Source: Xylona heveae TC161 (taxonomy: Eukaryota > Ascomycota > Xylonomycetes > Xylonales > Xylonaceae). Taken from it: a stretch of DNA of 64,000 bases. The position numbers were made by a program, and so were the translations under genes. The notes beneath the pieces are model-generated. The model was not told the DNA's origin. It made no database searches and worked only from the letters and a program-made list of their open reading frames with translations. The stretch lies in NCBI RefSeq assembly GCF_001619985.1, contig NW_017264193.1, positions 811,726-875,725 of the forward strand, written 5' to 3'. Below are positions 34,508 to 46,328 of the stretch, piece after piece. The stretch's first letter is position 1. The number at the start of each line of letters is the position of its first letter.

Positions 34508-37500
34508 ACGCAACCAGCGCCTCTGCAGCATTTCCCGGTTCACGATCTCGGCGTATAAGGAGTTGGATAAATGCGAATTAAAATTTCAATGCTTGTGCTA
34601 CATTTCCATGAAGATGGAATAGAAGAATATCTGGCCTGCAAAATAGAAACTAGCGTCGATACTCGCAAATGCTTGAAGTATCTCTCAGCGAAGACTTTAA
34701 CAATGTGATGAAATCGTCGACACATCAGAACATGGACAGCACACCGATGTTCGAACAAGTTCAGTTGATAATCTGTGTTATCACTTTTTGTGTATGCTTA
34801 TCACGACGTGTCGGCTTTGCGACCACATGCCTTGCATCCTACGGACTTTGTTTTGGGTCGAATGAAAATCATTAACGGGTTACGGGTCAACTTTGTCAGC
34901 CATGTCGACGAGATATTGCATGTTCTCACTGCCAGACTGGGTACTTTTTGGTTTCAGAGTTTTATCATGTCCAGCTAGGAACTGCGCTGGCCGGGAATAA
35001 GAAGTTGCATGTGGTAGAGCCCATTAAGAACGCTACTAACGCCAGAGAATCGAGACGTTGACCCGTATGTTGGTAGTTGGCGGTTTAGGCTTTGCTGATG
35101 GAGCTTTTGGGCTGTACGAGGTGTGATGACCTGGCTGACGTCGCGAAGTGCCTCGTGTGTCACATACTTGAGTATGCAATTACCGAGTCTTTTTTTCCCC
35201 GAAGCTCCGCATAATATCGCTCGCCCTATATGTGCCAACTCGCCCTATGTGTCGCAGACGAGCCGCATGTTTATGATAAATATTGATTTCCATCATACAG
35301 GCCAGGGGGCAAGACGCCAATAAACACCTCAAGGTATCAGGAAACCGGCAGTCTAAGGTCACAGAAAGGTAAGGGACAATGCTGAACGGCTCTGGCTTCA
35401 GACCACACCCCAATCGGACAGCACCCAATTGTCTTGGCACAGTGTGCATTGTCTTGCAGCCGCCACGGGACACAGATACCGATACCGTTGGAAGCCGATG
35501 GTTTGGACATCATCCCGATAGGGCCACGCCTCGCATTAGGCTGCGCAAGGTACTCATCGTGACACTCTTCCGTGACTGGCCCGCTGGACGACCTGTTTGC
35601 AGATAATTCATTGATCGAAACCATGACAGTGATGTGTCACTACGATGATAATTTAATCATTCATTTTCGCTGAAATGTAATAAGGCCGATTATGAAATTA
35701 TAATGCCCGAGGAAAGCAGTCTGTGTGTCATTGACAAGCTAGGAAATATACTGGCTGGGAACTAATCTGCGTGCCGCTCGTCTTTGCCTTCATTACTGCA
35801 GAAGTAATGATTCCTTTAGAAAAATATATTTCTTTTTGGGTTGCGGCGAGGCTGTCAATAATATTAGTTTGCATACTTGGCCATCTGCGCAATTGGTCAA
35901 TTCTTGCCATATGACCCTTTTGCGAATGCTGGCTGAACTGTGCCGCTCTCTCACCTCAGAAGTGAGGGCGAGGCACAAGCAGGTGACAATTGGGCACGGA
36001 ATATTCGTTTTAAACCAACTTGAAGTACCTGGACCGTTGGACTTGGCTGATTCCTTGCTGCAACAAGAAGCTTCGATTGGGTCTCTATATTCTATGTCTA
36101 ACCCTTGTCTCACTCCTAACCACCAAAATTGACCATCTCTTCAGCACTACTCGCCCATTTTCCCGCGTGGAATGGTAGGCTTGGTATGTCGTGGTTGAAC
36201 GTTACTACGGCTGTTTCTGAATATTACCGCTTCACAATCAACAGCGAACCCGTGACGCTGATGGATTCTCTACTGTCTTGGCAAGGCCATGTCACTGACG
36301 CACTTCATTCTCCGATTGTACATTGGAAACCTGCATTCTGTCCATGAAACTGCGACTTGGCATGTCTAACGCTGAGCTCCATCTCTTGTCGTACTACGAG
36401 TATATCCCTGTGCCCTTTACGGTGTTTGGTTCAATATTCCCATGTTTTATATTGCCATGTACCGAACTTTCTTCGATTCAAGGATAAAACTTGTGCAACA
36501 GCACCACATATATATGTCGCAGGGAAGTGGAAGAGGCAGAGAAAGCGACTAGTTGTGACGTTCGGCCATTCGCTGCTTTATTGACAGCAGCGATCGAGGC
36601 GTTCGTCACACACAATTAATACGAATAGAAGAATGGCAAATGAAGCTGAACGAGTTGCTTGACAACCACGGAACGATGTGAAGTTGTGCAGGGACAGGTA
36701 ATGTTCGTACCCTTGGCTTGAGACATCTGAGGTTGCTTCGCTTCTAACGAGGGCGGGTTGGCGGTAGGACTAGACCAGACCAAGACCAGCGCCAGAAGCA
36801 ATAAGTACTAGAATCAAACAAAGAGCAGAGGAGAATAATAATCTAACCGCCCGCCGTCCAATTTACCGCACCCTGGTCTGATCATTATTGCATGACTCTC
36901 TCTGAAGTTGTACAACAATTGCTCCATCCAGCTGTCCCGTTTGGAACGTCACTCGCAAAGCTTACACAGAGCGGACCTTGAACACGTCGGATTTAGTGAG
37001 GCTCATCCAAACGCGACGACCCGATCAGCCCTGCTCGGATCGACAACTCGTCTCTTGATCAAAGCGTTTGTCCGGCTCAACAGGTGCTGCCAGCGCTTCT
37101 CATCTTCCCTTTTCACTTAATCTTTTTCGTCATCATTGATCATCCGCGATCTTGCAGCAGGCCAACTAGCATCCTGCTGCGCTCGCCATTGAACTGTACC
37201 ATTCAATTGCAACACCCCTACCCGCGCATCATCAGCGTGTCACCTCGCCAATCAGAGCAACCCCTCAAATCCGACTAGGACAGCTTCCCCCAGATTGCTC
37301 TCCCACTTCCGCATCTCGCATTTGGGGCTAAAGAGGCCTGCCGCCGCGCGCCCTCGCCTGCAGTATCCTTGGGCGTCTTTCGCCCTGACTTTTCTTTTGC
37401 GTCTCCAGTTGACGCATCTTTACGCAGACCTGCAGAGAGGTCCGAGCCCGGTGCCCAATCTGACGTGTTCGCCAGCACTGCACGCCAGCAGAATCCGCCA

Positions 37501-37562
37501 ACGAAACCCACCCCAACCGTGAATCCCTCACCTGCGGGATTCCCGAAACGAAGCACTACATC
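34508..37562. other. 3-kb region without a recognisable gene
   Basis: Mixed-composition DNA between GIM4 and HAP3. Short open frames on both strands show no family features, and no tRNA was found. It holds two short perfect inverted repeats, CATTACT/AGTAATG (35791-35809) and CTCAC/GTGAG (35950-35966). The last 450 bp are the HAP3 promoter and leader. A decayed element or a non-coding transcript is possible, but I see no terminal repeats. Confidence 0.4.
37248..37256 (+). promoter_or_regulatory. CCAAT box (CCAATCAGA) upstream of HAP3
   Basis: CCAATCAGA is a near-ideal Hap2/3/5 (CBC) site and lies 315 bp before the HAP3 start codon. HAP3 encodes a subunit of that complex, so autoregulation is possible (inference). 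Confidence 0.5.
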
Positions 37563-38711
37563 ATGTCGGCTTCCCCCAACCCAAAGGAGGTAGATGTGGA
37601 ACCAGGAGCGCAATCGCCTGATGAAGCCGAGCACATGGAAAGGGATCCCCAAGAAGCACACGCGCAAGGACTCGGCTACGAGTTCGAGGTGAAGGAACAG
37701 GACCGATGGCTGCCTATAGCAAATGGTTGGTGTTTTGTCCCCCTTTGAAGCGCTCGCATCTCTTCGGTTTGCGCCCAGTTGCCCTTGTATTGCACCTTCT
37801 GGACCAATGTCGTGAATCGCGTCGCTTCTCTCGACCTTGCACCCCAGCTTCCGCGCGTCTTTCTTTGTCTTCGTCGTTTCCTGGCCAAATCAGAATCTTT
37901 TGTTTCTTCCTCTGCCGGCGCTGGATCGGCCGTCCGTCGGAACTAGCTCAGTTGAGAGTCTCTGCATTATGTCGCGCGCTTCTCCCCAATCCATTTCACC
38001 GCCGTCCGCTTTCAGTATCTCAGGCCGCAATCGGACATCGGATGCTAACATTCGTAACTTTGCTCCAGTGGCGCGCATCATGAAGTTGGCTTTGCCCGAG
38101 AATGCCAAAATCGCAAAGGAAGCAAAGGAGTGCATGCAAGAATGCGTCAGCGAATTCATCTCCTTCATCACCAGTGAGGGTGAGTCTGCTCTCCGCCCGA
38201 ATGTTCTCATCTTAGCTTGATATTCGACTAACTCGGAACAGCTTCGGAAAAATGCCAGCAGGAGAAGCGAAAAACGGTCAATGGCGAGGACATTTTATTT
38301 GCCATGACGTCGCTTGGATTTGAAAACTACGCGGAAGCGCTCAAGATCTATCTCTCCAAATACCGTGAAGTAAGTCGAACAGAATACTTTGGTCACAAAT
38401 TCTATTGAAGGACTTTGCCCATTCAATTAAAAGACTTGCCAGCCTTTTCCCGCCATGTGCTAACAATTGACACAAAGACCCAATCTGCGCGTGGAGAGAA
38501 CCAGAATCGCCCTGGATACGGCGCACCAGGGGTACCTGGCGAGGCAAATTCCTCCGCCTCAGCCAACTATCAGGGCGCTTCAGATGGCGCCAACAATATC
38601 TTGAGCCCTACATCGATGGAGGCCCCGGAACATGAAGCAGGACCCTATGGCAACGTCTACCAGACCGTTGTGGGCGCCAATCATAATGGCTCCGGGCCTG
38701 ACCAGTACTAG
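37563..38711 (+). CDS. HAP3: CCAAT-binding complex subunit Hap3/HapC (NF-YB)
   Basis: Histone-fold subunit of the CCAAT-binding complex, with Hap5 and Hap2; in fungi with HapX it governs iron, redox and respiration genes (family knowledge). Exons 37563-37725, 38069-38179, 38242-38369 and 38478-38711 give 211 residues. The NF-YB core is complete: [60 protein letters not shown] and [18 protein letters not shown]. The N-terminal 40 residues are acidic, and the C-terminal 80 are Gly/Asn/Ser-rich and disordered. The first intron is 343 nt, by far the longest intron in this gene, and contains two more CCAAT pentamers (37804, 37986). Identity is certain. Confidence 0.96.
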
Positions 38712-40512
38712 ATGAGTCCCGCTAGCGCTTCGCACCATCAGGGACATCCCTGCGCTTCTCAGCCGGTCTACTTATCTTTCGCCAAATGGTTGTCAACAAT
38801 CTCGAATACTGAGGATCGCCATCTCAGATTGTTGCAATCATCATGAGCAAGGTCATGATGCTAAGGGATGGATCAATTCGATTGGAGTTCTACCCGACCG
38901 GTCAACAATAAAACTTTTATACCGCCTCAAGGGCTTTTGGCTTTTCTTGGGCTCCGAGAGGACAAAATCAACGACACGGAGCCATATTTTTGATTGGAAT
39001 CGGACATCGACAATTAGGGATAAACAGTTTCCCCGCCGTCAACTTTCCTTCACAGGGCTTTTGCAAGCCCGCCGCAGTCTGGAGTGGTTTTCCCTCTGAG
39101 TCTGATGGCGGGGTATTAGCTCTCTTTATTTCTGTTTAAATTCCTAAATTGCAGATTATCTCTATTAGACTTTTATGCGCAGGCATGCCCGGGTCGGGGG
39201 ACTACCCAATACGGTTGGAATTGGATGGTCAAAGGCAATGGGCTAGCTGGACTGTTTCTTTCTTCTTCTTTTCTCTTAAACTTCCCCCTTGTATGATACC
39301 ACAGAATAATAAGTTGCGAGCACTAGGAGTACTTTGGGACCCATGAGTCAATGTGATGATCAATATCGACTTCGTTATCAGTTAGTGTCCTCGTTAAAAT
39401 TGCAACTCAAGGTGGTAATCTTCAGATCTACAAACACCGGCCGCTTCTTAAGGACTAGAGACGAATGACAAACAAGCTTATTCATCGTTATCTTCGTATA
39501 CTTGGAGAGCTGTCGTATCAAATCCGCTTGTTCCAGAAGACTTGGGCTTATTTATGATTACTGATCACGTGTAGCTTGACCGACAGCTGGGGAAACCACC
39601 AACGCCGCTAGTCCCTCGTAAGAAGTCCGCGGCACTACAATACAGTGAGGAGGTACACGACGTAGGTACGGAGATACTATGCCATACTTCGCAGAATAAA
39701 AGTGATGAAGCAAGGGGTCACCGTGTTCGGGAAAAGCAAGGGGGGAGAGATCCGATATCTCTTCGATATCTGACAGATCGGGCCAAAGATGAAACGAGAA
39801 TGGAAATCCCAGCCGACTCCGACGTTCGGCCAAAACCACGTGTAACAAATCTAGTTTAGTGGTGTATGTCATGCTTAGGGCGGACAGAGTGACAAGCGAA
39901 CAACGCCTGTTATGATTGGATTGACCCCAAGCAGATTCATCGTATATCGGCCAGAATGCGAACAGATTGAGGTGAGTTTCAGGGGCGAAAACAAACGGTG
40001 GAGTTCTGATCCGACCTACAATTTGTCGAGAAGTAAGATGCGGGGGAGAAATCGACACAATCAGAGGCCCAAGAGTCCCTGTTTATGACAGAACAGTAAT
40101 GGTGGCATTTGCCGGAGAATAGGTTTCTTATCGGGGAATTGATAGGCACTCCCGCTTAACATCGGCATAACCCGATCAGCCAATTGAAATTGAGATTCGC
40201 CGCCAAAAGATACAGTCACTCACTAACTTACTAACTTTCCCTTGCAATTATCTCTAAAAGTGTCGGAGTCATTCCTACCGTCCCTCCCCCGCCCTGTCTT
40301 TGATCAGCCTTCCGACCCTCAATTTCCCTTCTTTTATTTCTTTCAATTTGTTCAGCCCCGAGACGTCTCATTCATACGTCTTTTTTTCTTCGATTTCAAC
40401 TTTTCCACAGTTTCTTTGTGCAGGTCGACACTCTTACAACACCCAAGAGACGGCATTGTTTGACCATTACAACACATAGTCCTCATTTAAACAACACACC
40501 GACAAATCGAAA
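38712..40512. other. Intergenic between HAP3 and ARO8
   Basis: 1.8 kb. A minus-strand open frame of about 160 codons (39558-40058) lacks an ATG near its start and has no family features. The last 250 bp are a pyrimidine-rich leader typical of a strongly expressed downstream gene. ATCACGTGT lies near 39565. Confidence 0.45.
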
Positions 40513-42631
40513 ATGGCTCCTCCCTCTGCTGTCGATATCGAAGGTGTTACAGATACCTCTGCGGTTGTTGTCACCGAACCATTGACCGTCAACGGAGTCC
40601 CGGTCAAGCGTGCCAAGTCGGGCAAGTTGGTGGCTGGCGTTGCCGCTGGTACAAGCAGTGATTTCTTTAAGAGCACAGTGCGTGTCCAACACAAATATTG
40701 CGCTGTTGCTTCATCGGAATGAAGCGACGGTTTGGCAAAGAAGAGGGATAAATAACTCACGAAACCGTGCAGAGCTGCCAATTCAAGCCCAAATCGAAGA
40801 ATTTTGAACGTGAGTATAACGACTCCCGTACGTTGAATGGTTTGAGCAAATAGGAATTGACACAATTTTTATTTTTAGACCGTCTGACCGAGGAAGCTGC
40901 TTCCAGAGCGGTAAAGCGAACCCCGCGCCTGACAATTTCAAGACGGCAAGAAACTGACGTTCCTCGGACAGGCCCCTAGTCTCAAGGGATTGGCCAAATA
41001 CCTTTCCAAGCCCGGTATGGAAGAGGAGCATAATGCATGCGATGATAATGGCTATACAGACTAACATACTTTGCGATTAGGCATTCTATCTCTTGGTGGA
41101 GGTCTCCCTTCGAGCGAATTCTTTCCTTTTGAGAGTATAGATATCAAGGTCCCTCAAGTAGGCCAGTTCTCCGAGCAAGAGACGAGAGAGTCGGGTGTTC
41201 AAGTTCATGCTGGAAAACATGATGTTATCGAAGACAAGAGCGTCTTTGGTGGGTCACCCTTGGAATAATTCCTACGGTCGTACCGGCCATATGGGTTGCT
41301 AATATGAATTTCAGATCTCTCGATTGCCTTGAACTACGCCCAGGGCACCGGCTCTGCTCAGATGCTTCGATATGTCACCGAGCACACGGAGGTAAAATCC
41401 TGCTACATACATACGACTCCCGTAAGCCTCAACTGCTGATATCGTGCTTTGCAGATCATCCATGACCCTCCCTACAGCAACTGGCAATGCGCCCTCAGCG
41501 TCGGAAGCACTTCTTCTCTGGATATGCTCTATAGAATGTTCGTCCGCCGCGGAGACTACGTCTTGTCCGAGGAATACATGTTTGCCACTGCGGCCGAAGC
41601 CTTGCACCCCATGGGTGTCAAGATCGCCGGCATCAAGATGGATTCGGAGGGTTTGATTGCTGAGGACCTCGAGGAGACTCTGAACAACTGGAATGAGGAG
41701 GAGCGCGGAGCCAAGAAGCCTTTCGTTCTTTACCTGGTACCCACCGGCCAGAACCCCACTGGTGCCACCATGAGCTTCGAGCGTAGAAAGCAAGTCTACA
41801 AGGTCGCACAGAAGCATGACCTGATTATCTTCGAGGACGAGCCATACTATTATCTTCAGATGCAACCTTACCAAGGCCCTGATGCGCCGCAGGCACCGCC
41901 GCCAGCCTCGCACGAGGAGTTTGTCAAGGCACTCGTGCCCTCATTCCTGAGCATCGATACCGACGGTCGCGTCATCCGTCTGGATTCCTTCTCCAAGGTC
42001 ATCGCCCCTGGAGCTCGTGTCGGTTGGATAGTTGCTCCCGACCACATTGTCGATAAGTTTGTCCGCTTGTCCGAGGTGTCCGTCCAGACCGCAAGCGGCA
42101 TGTCTCAAATGATTCTCTTCAAGCTCCTTGACGAGACCTGGGGACACGGTGGCTACTTGGATTGGCTCATTCACATTCGTGTAGAGTATACCAAGCGTCG
42201 TGATGTCCTGCTGCATGCTTGCGAGGCTTATCTTCCTGGTGAGATTGCCTCGTGGACACCTCCTGCCGCCGGCATGTTTGTGAGTTTTCCTCATTTCCTA
42301 TATTCTATCTCTAGCTCTTTGCCTCTGCCTGCATTTGCAGCGATATATATAATGTACTAACGTCCAATCGCAGCACTGGATTAAGCTGGACTGGAAGCAA
42401 CACCCGCACGCCTCCACCAAGGGTGTTCGCGGCATCGAGGAAGAGATCCTCGAGACATGCATTGACAAGGGAGTGCTCCTTGTCCCTGGAAGCTGGTTCC
42501 TTGCCGAAAAGTCCATTGAGCCCACCGAGCTCTTCCTCCGCGCCACCTTTGCTTCGGCGCCTTTTGACAAGATGTCTGAGGCCATCAAGCGGTTGGGCGA
42601 AGCCATCCGGGCTTCATTTGGCTTGCACTAG
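40513..42631 (+). CDS. ARO8: Aromatic aminotransferase Aro8
   Basis: PLP enzyme that interconverts phenylalanine/tyrosine and their 2-oxo acids; in fungi it also has 2-aminoadipate and kynurenine activity (family knowledge). Proposed exons 40513-40677, 40773-40809, 40879-40910, 40951-41014, 41081-41248, 41315-41391, 41455-42279 and 42374-42631 give 541 residues. Fold-type I motifs: LSLGGGLPSSEFFPFESI, YVPTGQNPTG-like substrate loop (LVPTGQNPTGATMSF), EDEPYYYLQ with the PLP-ring Asp, the Schiff-base Lys in RLDSFSKVIAPGARVGW, and FLRATFASAP near the end. The frame around 40911-40950 requires either a 40-nt intron (GTAAAG ... CAAG) or a frameshift. I model the intron, and homologous proteins vary in length there. 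Confidence 0.92.
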
Positions 42632-43533
42632 AGTGCAACATACACCTTGCTGACAGCAGTCATTTACAACTATCGTCACTATCGACAGGGGCCACGTGGA
42701 AAATCTTATGATGAATGAGAACGTCATACCAAGGCATAGATTTCTCCTTTGAACATTTGGAGTGAGCTGCGTGCCTGGACGCATGCACGGATTTTTTCGG
42801 TAACATGAAAAGTGCCAAGTCATTATGTGCATTGGTCATTTTGGGGTTCTTCAAAAGACCAGAAAATTTCCTTATTTTTCCCTCTCTTCGACCTCTTACA
42901 AGAGCGAAAATGGTAGGGAGCTTGTTTCGATTTTGCTGATCATCCAATTCGATATCTGCCATCAATTTCCCCTTTCTCGACTTTTGTTTATATATAGAGC
43001 GGGGGGTTTGTGCAGTGACATGCCTTCTCTTTGATGGGCTAGTATATGCACATTATCTTTGGGAGTCTATTTACTTTTATAGATTGTATACTTTTCTCGT
43101 CTCTCCTGCGCGGAGGGAAAGATGAAAATATATATAATGATATACCATTGATATCTTTTTATTCTTATGCGAAGTAAATCGAAACTGGGCGACATGATTG
43201 ATGTTTCGCTCGGGTATAGGTCCCACGGGATCGACCCAAAGAATGCTTGACAGTCTGACAAGCCTAAACGGTCGATAAGAACAACGCACGAGCACGTAAG
43301 CCAAGTCAAGCGCAGAGCGAAGGCCGCACGTATAATAAAATACTGTTAATGCAATAATTTATGATATATCGAGCAAGTAGTTAGGACGTTGCAGGATATG
43401 TTCTGGCTGCGGGTCTTTTTTATTTTCGAGGAGATGAACACTAGAGATGATGCTACCAAGCTAGGAAATGCGAGAGGATGTGGAAGGGAGTAAAGGTATA
43501 GAAGATGTAAGTGATGTAAGTGTAGATAGAGAT
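42632..43533. other. Intergenic between convergent ARO8 and OST2
   Basis: About 900 bp, AT-rich. It includes GGCCACGTGG near 42690, just past the ARO8 stop. No gene seen. Confidence 0.5.
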
Positions 43534-44353
43534 TTAGTTGATGAAATTGACGCAGAAAAAGTGCAGTAAGAGGCTGCCGAAAACGTAGTCGGCGAATGCT
43601 CTGCGGTTTAGATGGTTAGTCATCGTTCTGATATGCTGAGGTTTTTGGAATTGGATATTGTATGGGCGGAGATGGTAGCCGCTGATGAGAATAGGCAGAA
43701 GAAGAATGAAGAAAAAAGGAAAAAAAAAAGCACACCTTTCGTCAGAAACGCTCGAGAATTCTTTTTCATTCTCCTTGTTCGTTTGCATGCGCAAACTTGT
43801 CGTCAGGACGAATTGGCCGACGGTAGCAGAGAAGCCGGAAAGAAAGGCATTGAAGGGCTAGATGAGGAGTCAGATTAGTACAGTGTGTGAGAGAAGGGCG
43901 AGCCCGAATATGGAATGTAAGATACACAAGCGATACAAGAGGGTTCAAAGAGAAGGGCTGGTTGATTGCGAGAAGCAGAGACCGCAATGCAACAAATGGA
44001 TTGCAAAAGACAGAGACGGCAAACGAAACAAATGCCAGAGAGTAATAAGAGGTAAAAGAAAAGGACGGACGTACATAGTTGCCCGCCAAAACGCAGTACG
44101 CAAACTGCACGACACCAACGGCTACAAGAAAGCCGAGGAATGCATCCAGTAGCTTCGTCCGCTGCGGCGTGTTCTGTACGTAGCGGTTCCAGACGTGGTT
44201 CAAGATGACGGTTGCGTCGGTGTTACTTGCGGCACTGCCGGAGAGGGAAGAGCCTGCGGAAGTGGAAGGGGAATTTGAAGATGATGACGAGAGCGATTTC
44301 AGGTTCGCGCTGCTGCTGGTCGGTGTGGAAGGGCCGGAGCGTTTGGGTGCCAT
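43534..44353 (-). CDS. OST2: Oligosaccharyltransferase subunit Ost2/DAD1
   Basis: Small multispanning ER subunit of the N-glycosylation complex (family knowledge). Exons 44353-44075, 43857-43736 and 43600-43534 give 155 residues. A Ser-rich N-terminal extension of ~45 residues precedes VWNRYVQNTPQRTKLLDAF. Then follow the three transmembrane parts: FLGFLVAVGVVQFAYCVLAG, PFNAFLSGFSATVGQFVLTT and AFADYVFGSLLLHFFCVNFI, ending in the invariant N. The second intron (43601-43735) is 135 nt, a multiple of three, with no stop in the reading frame, so retention would insert 45 hydrophobic-rich residues. Confidence 0.95.
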
Positions 44354-45431
44354 GGTGGGTTTAGTGGTAGGTTTGCGGAGGTAGGGTTGGTCGATCGATT
44401 ATGGACGGCACGTAACGAAGTTGAGGAAGGATTTGATGATGCGTGTACAGTAGCGCGTTTATCTGAAGAATAAAACGGTGAGAAGGACGTAGGTTGTGGT
44501 TCAATTGCGGAGATGGACGTAGGCTGTCGATTGAGTGCTGGACACTGGATGCGAGACAGTGATGCGGAGAGAGGGAGTGTGACAGTCGCGGGCTCGTATT
44601 TAGTCGGAAGAGAAGTATGTTGGTCTTTTCGGGATTGTTAATAGGAAGAATTGGAAGCAAGCCGTCCAATTGACGCGTGGGCTGGTGTTGAATTGAAGCT
44701 GAAGCTGTAAGCTCGTGATATATTGAAATCGCCAGGTGTATGTTATGCCCGTTACGCAGTCGATATCGCTTGTACTTACGCGCGGCGTATACTTTGGCAT
44801 GAGAGCTCCTGAAGCACGCGGGTACTTAGGCTGCTCCCGTAGCCTTTTGCTAGTTCTTGGTTGGAGACAACTAGATCAACAAATGGAACTTTGCCAAAAG
44901 TGTGCCATATACCGTATATAAAGCTCGTTTCTTTTTCTCATGGGCACATTATTGAGTTGGATATACAGATTTTGCTCCAACTTATATCAAATGTGTTGGC
45001 GGGCCCAGGCACCGCCACCAGCACAGAGAAACCCTCTCAAAAGGCAAGCTTTAAGAGCGAGGTAAACTTCATCTATTGTTTGACGCGATCTTGGCAGGTT
45101 TACTTCTGAGCAGCTAGAATTCTGATTGGTGACCAAAATGTTCTGAGTCACTGATAGGGTCTCATCAGACAAGGCTTTAATACAGGGGTCTGCGTTATTG
45201 CTGTGCGAGCCCTGCGGGGTAGGTGTAGGATTATATTGTACGAGGCTGAAAGCTCACCATATATCATGCTTGACTGGGGGGAAATCTCTGTAGACCAACG
45301 ATCTACTCCAAACTACTGTCACGGCTCTCATGCTCACTAGGAATCTACAATACCTTCACACCCAAATCTGAGAACAGGTAAGAGTATCACGTTCGTTTCG
45401 AACACTATCTTATGATTTCAGCATCATCAGA
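44354..45431. other. Intergenic upstream of OST2, accessory region start
   Basis: OST2 promoter (rich in the CGGA/TGGACG type) followed by AT-rich DNA. No recognisable gene. Confidence 0.45.
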
Positions 45432-45758
45432 ATGTGCTACAAACGGTGGAAAACTCCAGTCAATTACCCAGACTGTACCGGTCCACGGAACGAATGTACG
45501 AAATTCGAGCCCGATCATGACCATGTACAACAATGTGACGCGAGACGTGGGTCAACTTCTTATTGCGATCCTATCACACAAACGTCTCAAGGAAGCTCTA
45601 CAAGGAGGAAAATAAATTGTCCAAAGCATCGACTTCCTGGATCGACACCCAATTCGGGATCTTCGGGAGCTGCAGGAGGTGCGGGAGCCGCAGGAGCCGG
45701 AGGAGCTGGCAATTATAGTCTGGGCGTGCAGGCTCCAGGTCTTCGAGTTGGTGCATAG
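45432..45758 (+). CDS. Small Cys-rich protein, hypothetical
   Basis: Single open frame of 108 codons with a good ATG. The first 70 residues carry Cys at regular positions (MCYKRW, YPDCTG, NECTKF, QQCDAR, SYCDP, NCPKH) and two His, which suggests a zinc-ribbon-like fold; the start resembles the many short fungal proteins that begin MCxxxW. The last 35 residues are Gly/Ala-rich (GAAGGAGAAGAGGAG). The sequence TTATGATTTCAG just before the ATG looks like a splice acceptor, so a 5' exon or UTR intron may exist. No signal peptide. It could be an orphan or a gene fragment; I do not know its function. Confidence 0.4.
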   Translation: MCYKRWKTPVNYPDCTGPRNECTKFEPDHDHVQQCDARRGSTSYCDPITQTSQGSSTRRKINCPKHRLPGSTPNSGSSGAAGGAGAAGAGGAGNYSLGVQAPGLRVGA

Positions 45759-46328
45759 AACGGGATTGACGAGCGGGTGCTATCGAAATATTACTGCTGA
45801 GCTTCATGAAATTGGTATGCTAAGAGGCGAGACCTCTTCAAGGAAAAGAGTTAAGATTGAACTTATATCAGTTTATAATATCCATGCATGTGGGGTTCCA
45901 TGTAAAACACACATATAAAATCCCTAATCTTCGGAGGCTAATTGATCGCGCGTAGTTAAAGTAGTTAGCTAACGAGTGAGGAATCCCCTTTGGTATAATA
46001 GCTGGTCCCAAAGTGCGGCGTTAGCCATTACAGTGACACTTGGCGGCTAACGTATCCGAGGCGAGGATTACATAACACGAACATAATTCAGGGATGATCA
46101 GAATGCATGGACGTTGGTGATTCTGCCCGCACATTCAATTCAGTAGCTAGCAAATGATTCGAGTCCCTTGCTTGCCTTTTTTGCAATCATATTCTACTAG
46201 CTCGGCCAGTCTTGTGCAAGCTACCCAAACCAGTGATCTACCGTGCCGTGGCCCATGAATTATTTGAATCCTACAATCTCCCACTTTTGCCCATAACAAC
46301 TTTGTCAGGAACTTGCAAGATAATCGCT
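45759..46328. other. AT-rich intergenic DNA
   Basis: Between the Cys-rich frame and the kinase gene. The kinase frame is open upstream to about 46212 but without an ATG. Nothing else recognised. Confidence 0.45.

Noticed and set aside
39558-40058. Minus-strand open frame of about 165 codons between HAP3 and ARO8
   Set aside because: It opens without an ATG near its start, has no recognisable motif, and overlaps likely promoter DNA of ARO8.
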